64,000 nt of DNA from contig CACNMX010000001.1 in assembly GCA_902621675.1 (NCBI GenBank), positions 58,439 to 122,438 of the forward strand. Reading direction: 5' to 3'. This DNA is from an uncultured Prochlorococcus sp. Lineage in GTDB: Bacteria > Cyanobacteriota > Cyanobacteriia > PCC-6307 > Cyanobiaceae. Shown here piece after piece: positions 44,679-52,474 of the stretch. The position numbers and the translations under genes were made by a program. Within the stretch, counting starts at the first letter, position 1. Each line of letters opens with the position of its first letter. Below the pieces are notes generated by a model, which did not search any database, was not told the DNA's origin, and saw nothing but the letters and a program-made list of their open reading frames with translations.

Positions 44679-45257
44679 TTAGACTGCCTCGCTGTGATTC
44701 GCAAGTAGTCTTTCAACTTCCTCAAAACCCTCTTTAGCTGAATTTATTGCAAGTTCCTCGCTAACTTTTTCTTCTGATATTAACTTTGCGGATATTTTCT
44801 TTAAAAGAGTTTCTTTCTTTTCTCTTAGTGAACTAACAATTTCTTCTTCAATGATAGATTTTATCGCTTTAGAAATTATTTTTTTATCATTTGCTTCCTC
44901 GAATGTGCCCTGAACTAGTTCTTGAATAAATAATCGATGAACCTCACTACTCCTTAGAAAGCTTTCTGTGGCATTTATAATTCCTTCAACAAGAGCTTCA
45001 TCAGGTTCAGAATCATTTTCTGCCAGCTTAAATTCCCAATCTAAGTGTCTTCTTTGCCAACCTGCTGAGTGGAGACTGGGCATGACTGTCTGAGAATAAG
45101 TATCAACTGACATTTCATAAATTCTCTCTGCTAATTTCTCGCACCAGTCTTTACCATGCTTTTCTAGATTTTTCTGCATAGCTTGCCTTGGAACAGCATG
45201 ACCCCCATGATGACTGTGGCACACTCCATCAGGACATTCGATTGCTTTTATACTCAT
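44679..45257 (-). CDS. Conserved cyanobacterial protein of unknown function
   Basis: A 192-residue soluble protein. The N-terminus carries a cysteine/histidine-rich patch ECPDGVCHSHHGGHAVPRQA (about 7-26) that could bind a metal. The remainder is helical and charged, with TVMPSLHSAGWQRRHLDWEF. It resembles uncharacterised conserved cyanobacterial proteins. No catalytic motif is evident. The metal-binding idea is inferred from the Cys/His spacing. Confidence 0.6.
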   Translation of the reverse strand: MSIKAIECPDGVCHSHHGGHAVPRQAMQKNLEKHGKDWCEKLAERIYEMSVDTYSQTVMPSLHSAGWQRRHLDWEFKLAENDSEPDEALVEGIINATESFLRSSEVHRLFIQELVQGTFEEANDKKIISKAIKSIIEEEIVSSLREKKETLLKKISAKLISEEKVSEELAINSAKEGFEEVERLLANHSEAV

Positions 45258-45384
45258 TGGATTATTTAGTACTTATATATTCTAGATAGCTATTTTTTAT
45301 AGAAAAGAAAATATATTTTTAACAAAAATCCAAGACTTTTGACTTTCTTCAATTTATATTTAGTATGTTAAAAAAATAAATAAA

Positions 45385-46515
45385 TTGACAAAGATACTTA
45401 TTCCTTCCGAAACAAGCTCTGGTGAAAGGAGAGTTTCAGCTACACCAGAAGCGGTAAAGAAATTAAAAAGCCTTGGATGTGATGTTTATATTGAAAGTTC
45501 AGCAGGGAAATTATCAGGATTTAGTGACTTATCATATGAAGAATCGGGCGGAACAATAATAAACAACTTAGATCAAAAAATTTGGGGTGAAGCGGACTTA
45601 ATATTCTGTGTTCAAACTCCATCAGAGGATAATTTAACTAAGTTAAAGAAGGGCGCTGTTCTTCTCGGTCTTCTTAACCCATATGGTAATAAGGAGCTTC
45701 TAAAGATTATAAATAGTAATAAGATTTCAGCTTTATCACTAGAGTTGCTTCCGAGGATTAGTAGAGCTCAATCTTCTGATGTTCTTTCTTCACAGGCTAA
45801 TATTGCTGGATATAAAGCAGTTCTTTTGGCTGCAAGTGAGTTAGATAGATATTTTCCAATGCTTATGACTGCAGCTGGGACAGTCCAACCTGCCAAAGTA
45901 GTGGTTCTTGGTGGAGGCGTTGCAGGATTACAGGCAGTTGCGACAGCAAAAAGACTTGGAGCAATAGTATTTGTATCTGATATTAGACCTGCTGTTAAAG
46001 AACAAGTAGAGTCCCTCGGAGCAAGATTTATAGAGCTCCCTGAAGTTGAGGAAAAGCCAGGAGAAGCAGGAGGTTATGCAAAAGCTGTAACACCCGAATT
46101 CCTCTCAAAACAGAAGGCAACTTTAACTAAATATTTATCTGAAGCTGATGTTGCTATATGTACTGCGCAAGTTCTAGGTAAAAAGGCCCCTGTTTTAATA
46201 GACTCACCCATGATTAAAAAAATGAGGCCTGGAGCAGTAGTTATTGATTTAGCAGTTTCTCAGGGAGGGAACTGCGAAGGAACAAAATCAAATGAAACTA
46301 TTATCAAAGATGGGGTAAAACTTATAGGCGCGGGGGAATTACCCTCTTCAGTTCCTTATGATGCAAGTTCACTTTATGCTAAGAACTTAACATCTTTGAT
46401 TACACCATTTATAAAAGATGGTCTAATTAAATTAGATAAAGAGGATGAACTCATTTCTGGATGTTTATTAAGCGATGAAGGAGTTGTTCTTCAAAATAAA
46501 GTTTTTGAAAATTGA
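45385..46515 (+). CDS. pntA: NAD(P) transhydrogenase alpha subunit, NAD-binding part (PntAA)
   Basis: Soluble domain I of the proton-translocating transhydrogenase. It has 376 residues and starts at TTG (45385). Signatures: PSETSSGERRVSATPEAVKK at the N-terminus, QANIAGYKAVLLAA, the NAD-binding VVVLGGGVAGLQAVATAKRLG and DIRPAVKEQVESLGA. In this lineage the alpha subunit is split: the membrane part is the next gene, 12 bp downstream. The enzyme couples proton motive force to NADPH supply. Confidence 0.95.
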   Translation: MTKILIPSETSSGERRVSATPEAVKKLKSLGCDVYIESSAGKLSGFSDLSYEESGGTIINNLDQKIWGEADLIFCVQTPSEDNLTKLKKGAVLLGLLNPYGNKELLKIINSNKISALSLELLPRISRAQSSDVLSSQANIAGYKAVLLAASELDRYFPMLMTAAGTVQPAKVVVLGGGVAGLQAVATAKRLGAIVFVSDIRPAVKEQVESLGARFIELPEVEEKPGEAGGYAKAVTPEFLSKQKATLTKYLSEADVAICTAQVLGKKAPVLIDSPMIKKMRPGAVVIDLAVSQGGNCEGTKSNETIIKDGVKLIGAGELPSSVPYDASSLYAKNLTSLITPFIKDGLIKLDKEDELISGCLLSDEGVVLQNKVFEN

Positions 46516-46527
46516 GGTTTTAAAATT

Positions 46528-46821
46528 ATGTCTTTTATAAGTCTTCTTTGGGTTCTATTACTTGGTAGTTTATTAGGCCTCGAGTTAATTGGAAAAGTTC
46601 CTCCTACTCTTCACACACCTCTAATGAGTGGAGCAAATGCAATCTCAGGAATAACAATGCTTGCAGCCTTGACTTTAATTGTAAAAGCAGAAGGTAACGT
46701 ACCACTTTTAATCATTGGTTCAGTTTCTCTTGGATTTGCTCTTTTCAACGTTGTAGGCGGTTTCTTTGTAACTGATCGAATGCTTGCGATGTTTAGTCGT
46801 AAACCATCAAATAAGAAGTAA
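46528..46821 (+). CDS. pntA2: NAD(P) transhydrogenase alpha subunit, membrane part (PntAB)
   Basis: A 97-residue protein with three to four helices: LWVLLLGSLLGLELIGKVPP, LHTPLMSGANAISGI and GGFFVTDRMLAMFSRKP. It matches the C-terminal membrane domain of E. coli PntA. Lies between pntAA and pntB with gaps of 12 and 8 bp. Confidence 0.94.
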   Translation: MSFISLLWVLLLGSLLGLELIGKVPPTLHTPLMSGANAISGITMLAALTLIVKAEGNVPLLIIGSVSLGFALFNVVGGFFVTDRMLAMFSRKPSNKK

Positions 46822-46829
46822 TTTTTAAA

Positions 46830-48269
46830 ATGAATCTACCTGTAATTATTAAATTCGTTATTGACCTTCTAGCAGTACTTTTACTGGCTTTGGGAATAAA
46901 AGGATTATCAAAAGTAAAATCAGCAAGGGATGCCAATAGATTAGCTGCATTTGCAATGTCGCTATCAGTAGTAGGATTACTTTCTTATTATCTAGGCACT
47001 TCTGGAATTGCTATTCAGTCTTGGATTTGGATAATAATTGGATCAATCATAGGTAGTTTATTTGGAGCAATTCTTGCAAAAAAAGTACCTATGACCTCCA
47101 TGCCTGAAACTGTGGCATTGTTCAATGGTTGTGGAGGAATGTCATCACTTTTAGTTGCCTTAGGAGTAGCTATTTTTCCTATATCTGGTGGCCAAGAAAA
47201 TTTTGATTTCTTTAAGTCACTGATTAACGAAGTTTCAATATCTGTTTCTGTATTTGTTGGTGCCATAACTTTCACAGGTTCAATTGTAGCGATGGCAAAG
47301 TTACAGGGTTGGTTGTCAACTCCAGGATGGACTCAGAGCAAAGTTAGACATTTTGTAAATATTGTTTTTGCAGTTGCTTCCTTGATAGCCTTTTTTGATT
47401 TGATAAGCGGTAATACAAGTTCTATTTGGCTTTTAGTTATAGTTTCTTCTTTATTAGGTATTGGAGTTACTTTACCAATTGGTGGAGCTGATATGCCAGT
47501 TGTTATATCTTTATTAAATAGCTATTCAGGGATTGCAGCAGCAGCGGCAGGTTTCGTTGTAGATAGTCAGCTTTTGATAGTAGCAGGCGCAATGGTTGGA
47601 GCAGCAGGCCTAATACTTACTCAAGTAATGTGCAAGGGTATGAATAGATCATTGGTCTCAGTTCTTTTTGGAGGATCTTTATCTGCACAAAGTACAGCCT
47701 CTTCTGGTTCAGGAGAATATACAAATATAACTTCTTGCAGTGTTGAAGAGTGTGCATTGACTTTAGAAGCAGCTAATAAGGTAATTATTGTTCCTGGTTA
47801 TGGTCTAGCGGTAGCTCAAGCTCAACATACTTTAAGGGAAGTGACAAAAAAACTAGAGCAAAACGGTATTGAAGTTGTTTACGCAATTCATCCTGTAGCA
47901 GGGAGGATGCCTGGACATATGAATGTACTTTTAGCAGAAGCAGATGTTCCTTACGAACAACTTAAAGAGATGGACGTTGTAAATCCTGATTTTCCAGCAA
48001 CGGATGTTGTTTTAGTTTTAGGAGCAAATGATGTGGTTAATCCTCAAGCTAAAAATGATAGCTCTTCCCCTTTATACGGTATGCCAGTTCTTGATGTGCA
48101 GGAAGCAAGAACGGTATTTGTCATTAAACGAGGTATGAGTGCTGGTTATTCTGGAATAAAAAATGATTTATTTGATTTGCCAAATACCTCAATGGTCTTT
48201 GGTGATGCAAAAAAGGTACTGAATGATTTGATTGGAGAATTAAAGGATCTTGGAGTTGGGGAAAAATAA
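46830..48269 (+). CDS. pntB: NAD(P) transhydrogenase beta subunit
   Basis: Nine-helix membrane domain II plus NADP-binding domain III, 479 residues. Signatures: PETVALFNGCGGMSSLLVA, IGGADMPVVISLLNSYSGIA, and domain III with VPGYGLAVAQAQHTLREV, YAIHPVAGRMPGHMNVLLAE and VLVLGANDVVNPQA. The next gene (hydrolase) overlaps its 3' end by 20 bp. Confidence 0.97.
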   Translation: MNLPVIIKFVIDLLAVLLLALGIKGLSKVKSARDANRLAAFAMSLSVVGLLSYYLGTSGIAIQSWIWIIIGSIIGSLFGAILAKKVPMTSMPETVALFNGCGGMSSLLVALGVAIFPISGGQENFDFFKSLINEVSISVSVFVGAITFTGSIVAMAKLQGWLSTPGWTQSKVRHFVNIVFAVASLIAFFDLISGNTSSIWLLVIVSSLLGIGVTLPIGGADMPVVISLLNSYSGIAAAAAGFVVDSQLLIVAGAMVGAAGLILTQVMCKGMNRSLVSVLFGGSLSAQSTASSGSGEYTNITSCSVEECALTLEAANKVIIVPGYGLAVAQAQHTLREVTKKLEQNGIEVVYAIHPVAGRMPGHMNVLLAEADVPYEQLKEMDVVNPDFPATDVVLVLGANDVVNPQAKNDSSSPLYGMPVLDVQEARTVFVIKRGMSAGYSGIKNDLFDLPNTSMVFGDAKKVLNDLIGELKDLGVGEK

Positions 48270-49335
48270 TAGTATATCTTTTAGTTTTTCAGATTACCTA
48301 AAAAATAAGCCATTTCGAGAAGTCTTACCTTGGATAGGTGGTGACTTACAAACTTTGAGAGATACTTTTGTTATTGATCTTGGTAAATCAAAAAAAAATA
48401 AAAAAATATTCTTTCCGATTAATAAAATTCTCTCTAAAAAATTTGAATGTGATTACCTTCTAGGGTTTTTAGAATTACCTGAAAACTTAGACTCACTTAG
48501 GGGTTTTGTAATCGTTACACATGGTTTAGGGGGCTCAACCAAACGATTTGGTTTAAGAAGAATCTCTAGGAAATTAGGAAATAATGGTTTTGGAGTTCTT
48601 AAATTAAATCTGAGAGGATCTGGATCTGCGAGATATTTAGCTAAAGGAAATTATTGTGCTAGATGCTCCAGTGATGTTATTTCAGCAATTAATTATTTTA
48701 AAAAATTCATTAATTTGGAGTTTAAAGATCTCATTAAGATGAATAATCTTCCAATTTATGGAGTTGGATTATCTTTGGGCGGAACAATTCTTTTAAATGC
48801 CTGCTTAGATTACGATGAAAACAAAGGAGAAAAACTTTTAGATGGCCTAGCCTGTGTGAGTAGCCCTTTAGACTTATCATCATGCAGTCTCTGTATTGAA
48901 AAATCTAGAAATTATATCTATCAAAAATGGTTACTTCATCGCTTAAAAAATCAGTTATGGGACGGATTTAATGATGAAGGAAAAATTCTTAATAATGAGA
49001 AATTAAGAAAAAAAATTAGAGCTTTAAAAAGTATAAGGGAATTTGATCAGAAATTTACAGCTCCAAGTTGGGGATTTAATTCTTTAGAAGATTACTATGT
49101 TAAAGCTTCTCCAATATTTAGAATCCAAAACTCAATAAAAAAATTACCTCAAATGCTTTTTATTCATGCCAAGGATGATCCTTGGGTTCCGTATGAGGAT
49201 ACTTTGAATTTAAGAAAAGAATCTATTGATAAATTTACTATTTTTATAACTGAAAAAGGAGGTCATAATGGCTTTCACTCGATTAATGGCTGCTGGTCAG
49301 ACGAAGTCGTAAAGAATTGGTTTATTAGTATCTAG
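48250..49335 (+). CDS. Alpha/beta hydrolase, YheT-type
   Basis: A 361-residue hydrolase of the YheT/ABHD1-3 family. Typical parts: an N-terminal PWIGGDLQTLRD, VIVTHGLGGSTKRFG, NLRGSGSA, the nucleophile in YGVGLSLGGTILLN and the late HAKDDPWVP (Asp) and GGHNGF (His). The TTG start at 48250 overlaps pntB; a second TTG at 48256 is equally possible. Coupling to the transhydrogenase operon may be only transcriptional. Members act on lipids or esters, but the substrate is unknown. Confidence 0.85.
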   Translation: MELGKNNSISFSFSDYLKNKPFREVLPWIGGDLQTLRDTFVIDLGKSKKNKKIFFPINKILSKKFECDYLLGFLELPENLDSLRGFVIVTHGLGGSTKRFGLRRISRKLGNNGFGVLKLNLRGSGSARYLAKGNYCARCSSDVISAINYFKKFINLEFKDLIKMNNLPIYGVGLSLGGTILLNACLDYDENKGEKLLDGLACVSSPLDLSSCSLCIEKSRNYIYQKWLLHRLKNQLWDGFNDEGKILNNEKLRKKIRALKSIREFDQKFTAPSWGFNSLEDYYVKASPIFRIQNSIKKLPQMLFIHAKDDPWVPYEDTLNLRKESIDKFTIFITEKGGHNGFHSINGCWSDEVVKNWFISI

Positions 49336-49666
49336 GACTATTTAAAAATGGTGTTTTTTTAAAAATCCATTTTTCTATTGGCTTACCGTTAATAATATGT
49401 GAGGTAAAAATTTCTGAAATTTTTTCTGGAGAAACTTTCTCGTACCAAATACCATCTGGCCAAATAAGAAGAATTGGTCCGTTCTTACATATCCTTAAAC
49501 AGTCGGCTTTTGATCTTAATATATGAATGTTTTTTGTAGAGGGGTCATTCTCAAATTTTTTTAAAGTCTTTTTCAGACATTCCCATGTTTTTTGACCTTC
49601 ATTGCCTTTAAAGCATTTCTGTTTTGTAGGTGTTGCGCATAGTAGAAGATGCTTTTTAATATCCAC
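49325..49666 (-). CDS. Thioredoxin-like (2Fe-2S) ferredoxin domain protein
   Basis: A 113-residue [2Fe-2S] thioredoxin-like ferredoxin. The cluster cysteines are in HLLLCATPTKQKCF (C...C) and SKADCLRICKNGPILLIWPD (C-x3-C), the standard pattern for this group. It overlaps the convergent hydrolase by 11 bp and lies two bases downstream of dxr, whose pathway (MEP) uses ferredoxin-dependent Fe-S enzymes. A functional link to isoprenoid synthesis is an inference from proximity. Confidence 0.85.
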   Translation of the reverse strand: MDIKKHLLLCATPTKQKCFKGNEGQKTWECLKKTLKKFENDPSTKNIHILRSKADCLRICKNGPILLIWPDGIWYEKVSPEKISEIFTSHIINGKPIEKWIFKKTPFLNSPRY

Positions 49667-49668
49667 TT

Positions 49669-50898
49669 TTATCCAATACTTACGTATCTTTTCCCTTTTT
49701 TAATTTCTTGCTTAACAAAAAGTCTAGCCCAATTGTCTACTTCAAGAATATCCTCTAATTCTGGACTTAAATTCAAATTCTCCATATGTGATTCACAAGC
49801 TTTACTTATAAATGTTGGAATTTCTTGAAAAGAAATTTTTTCATTAAGGAATTGTTCAACAGCCATTTCATTAGCAGCATTTAAGACTGCAGGCATAGTC
49901 CCAGAAGATTTTCCTGCGGCATAGGCTAGTCCCATGCATGGATATTTAAACTTGTCAGGTTCTTTAAAAGTTAATTGCCCAATGTCGCTTAGATTTAATC
50001 TTTTCCAATTTGTTTTAAATCTTTCAGGCCAACTCATCGCATACAAAATAGGTAGTTTCATATCTGGCCAACCTAATTGAGCTAATACTGAGGAATCTTC
50101 CATCTCAATCATTGAATGAATAATACTTTGAGGGTGGATAACTATTTCAATATTTTCGTAAGAGGTTCCAAATAAATAATGAGCTTCTATAACTTCTAAT
50201 CCTTTATTCATAAGAGTTGCAGAATCTACGGTTATTTTTTTTCCCATATCCCAATTAGGATGTGAAGTTGCATCTTCTACTGTGACATGCTTTAAATCCT
50301 CAACGGCCCAATCTCTGAAAGCACCACCAGAAGCTGTTAAGTGTATGGCTTTTAAACCCTTAGGCATCTCTCCTGTTGAAAAATCTGCATTTTCATAATT
50401 AGGTAGTCCTTGTAAGCATTGAAAGATAGCAGAGTGTTCTGAATCAGCAGGTAAAAGCCTACTATTATTTTTCTTTAATGCAGGAATAACAATTGGACCT
50501 GCCGCAATTAATGTTTCTTTGTTAGCAAGGGCAATATTTTTTCCCGCATTAATTGCTGACATTGTTGGAATTAAGCCTGCACAGCCTACTATCCCTGTTA
50601 CTACAGTATCTGCCTTATCCCAAGCTGCAACTGCGTTAATCCCCTCCTTTCCACCCAAAACCAAGGGAGTACTATCCAACCCTAAGTTATTAATATTATC
50701 TTTTAAATCTTCTACGAGATTTTCATCCTCTATTGCAACTACTTCTGGTTTATGTGTTTTAACTTGTTCGGTTAATAAATTAATATTTCTTCCTGCAGAA
50801 AGAGCTACGGCTTTAAACTTATCAGGCTGCTCACTAGCTATTTCGAGAGTTTGAGTCCCAATTGAACCAGTAGAACCGAGCACAGTAATGTATTTCAA
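49669..50898 (-). CDS. dxr: 1-deoxy-D-xylulose 5-phosphate reductoisomerase
   Basis: Second enzyme of the MEP isoprenoid pathway, supplying precursors for carotenoids, chlorophyll phytyl and quinones. The 409 residues carry [15 protein letters not shown] at about 6-20, [26 protein letters not shown] with metal-binding residues, [29 protein letters not shown] and [11 protein letters not shown]. The length is normal. Followed two bases later by the Fe-S ferredoxin gene. Confidence 0.97.
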   Translation of the reverse strand: MKYITVLGSTGSIGTQTLEIASEQPDKFKAVALSAGRNINLLTEQVKTHKPEVVAIEDENLVEDLKDNINNLGLDSTPLVLGGKEGINAVAAWDKADTVVTGIVGCAGLIPTMSAINAGKNIALANKETLIAAGPIVIPALKKNNSRLLPADSEHSAIFQCLQGLPNYENADFSTGEMPKGLKAIHLTASGGAFRDWAVEDLKHVTVEDATSHPNWDMGKKITVDSATLMNKGLEVIEAHYLFGTSYENIEIVIHPQSIIHSMIEMEDSSVLAQLGWPDMKLPILYAMSWPERFKTNWKRLNLSDIGQLTFKEPDKFKYPCMGLAYAAGKSSGTMPAVLNAANEMAVEQFLNEKISFQEIPTFISKACESHMENLNLSPELEDILEVDNWARLFVKQEIKKGKRYVSIG

Positions 50899-50980
50899 TT
50901 TTCTCTGATATTTCTAATATCTTCCCATTTAAAGGTGTATTTAAAAAACAAAAATTTCAAATTGGTTTTTTTCTTAAAAT

Positions 50981-52450
50981 TTAAACCCTTATCCATGTTG
51001 TCATTTCCTTTGATTGATCAATAAGTTCAATCCCTTTTTCTTTTAACAAATTCCTAATTTCGTCGGCCTTCGCAAAATCTTTTTCTTTTTTTGCTTTCAA
51101 TCTTTCATTAATAAGCATTGATATTTCTTCTTCTTTTATTTTACTTTCTTTTACTAAAACCTCTTTTTTAAGACCAAGTACCTCAGTCAACTTTTCAAGA
51201 GTTTTAAAATTCTCAAGTAGAAAGAATTTTTCATTTAGGTCTATTTTAAACCCTTCGACCCTTTGAAATTGGTTTAAAAAGTTTTTTAATGGTTTTGCTA
51301 AATCGTAAATAATTGCAATAGCTCCTGCTGTATTAAGGTCATTTTCCAGAGCCTCAGAAAATTTAAGCTTTTTTTGAGATAATTCAAAGCTTATTTTCTC
51401 TTTATATTTTTCTTCGATATATTCATTTTTATCAATAGATATAAAAGCACCTTTTGTAAGGTCCATAAAAGAAAGGGCTGCATTAATGTTTTTCCAAGCT
51501 TCTGAAGCACTCCTTAAAGCTTCTTCAGTAAAATCAAGTGGTTTTCTGTAATTCACGGTCATAACAAAATATCGCAAAGTCATAGGGCTTATGCCTGACT
51601 TAATTAGCTCTCTGATAGTTTTAAAATTTTTAAGGGATTTACTCATCTTTTGTCCATTAACATTGACCATCCCATTGTGTAACCAATAGTTCGCTAGCTT
51701 TTTGCCATTGGCTGCTTCTGATTGGGCGATTTCATTCTCATGATGTGGAAAAATCAAATCAGAACCACCTAAATGGATATCAATAGTATCTCCTAATTCA
51801 TCTTTAACCATCGCCGAACATTCAATATGCCATCCTGGCCTACCTTTACCCCATGGCGAATCAAAAAATGGCTCATCATCTTTGGCTTTTTTCCATAGTG
51901 CAAAATCTTGCGGATTAAGTTTTTTACTATTTTCATCATTAGCCATTCTTCCTTGCTGATTGATATTTTGTTCTTGTATATTTTGATTACTTAGCTTTCC
52001 ATAATTTTTATTTTTAAAAACAGAATAATAAACATCTCCATCCCTAGAGTATGCATAACCTTTGTCCTCAAGGATTGTTATAAAGGAGCAGATATTGCAT
52101 ATATGATTCGTTGCTCTTGGCATACTATCCGGACGCATTATTCCTAAAGAATCCATATCTTTATGAAATTCAATAATATTTTTTTCAGATACTTCATTCA
52201 TTGAACTCCTTTCTTCTTTAGCTCTTTTTAAGATCTTGTCATCAATATCTGTGAAATTTTGAACGTACTTCACTTTGAAATCACTGTAAATTAAAAATCT
52301 TCTCAATACATCCCAAGCTATATAACTTCTGGCATGACCAAGATGACATAAATCATAAACAGTTACTCCACAACAATAAATTTTTACTACATCATCAATA
52401 GGCTTAAAAACCTCAACTCTTTTGCTTAAAGTATTAAAAAGTTTGATCAT
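50981..52450 (-). CDS. cysS: Cysteinyl-tRNA synthetase
   Basis: Class I synthetase of 489 residues. The HIGH motif is GHARSYIAWDV (after CHLGH), with the zinc site Cys and WHIECSAM, and KMSKS is in GQKMSKSLKNFKTIREL. The C-terminal helical bundle is normal. Lies 24 bp downstream of polA on the same strand. Confidence 0.96.
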   Translation of the reverse strand: MIKLFNTLSKRVEVFKPIDDVVKIYCCGVTVYDLCHLGHARSYIAWDVLRRFLIYSDFKVKYVQNFTDIDDKILKRAKEERSSMNEVSEKNIIEFHKDMDSLGIMRPDSMPRATNHICNICSFITILEDKGYAYSRDGDVYYSVFKNKNYGKLSNQNIQEQNINQQGRMANDENSKKLNPQDFALWKKAKDDEPFFDSPWGKGRPGWHIECSAMVKDELGDTIDIHLGGSDLIFPHHENEIAQSEAANGKKLANYWLHNGMVNVNGQKMSKSLKNFKTIRELIKSGISPMTLRYFVMTVNYRKPLDFTEEALRSASEAWKNINAALSFMDLTKGAFISIDKNEYIEEKYKEKISFELSQKKLKFSEALENDLNTAGAIAIIYDLAKPLKNFLNQFQRVEGFKIDLNEKFFLLENFKTLEKLTEVLGLKKEVLVKESKIKEEEISMLINERLKAKKEKDFAKADEIRNLLKEKGIELIDQSKEMTTWIRV

Positions 52451-52474
52451 TTTAAATTAAGTATTTCATAAGGT

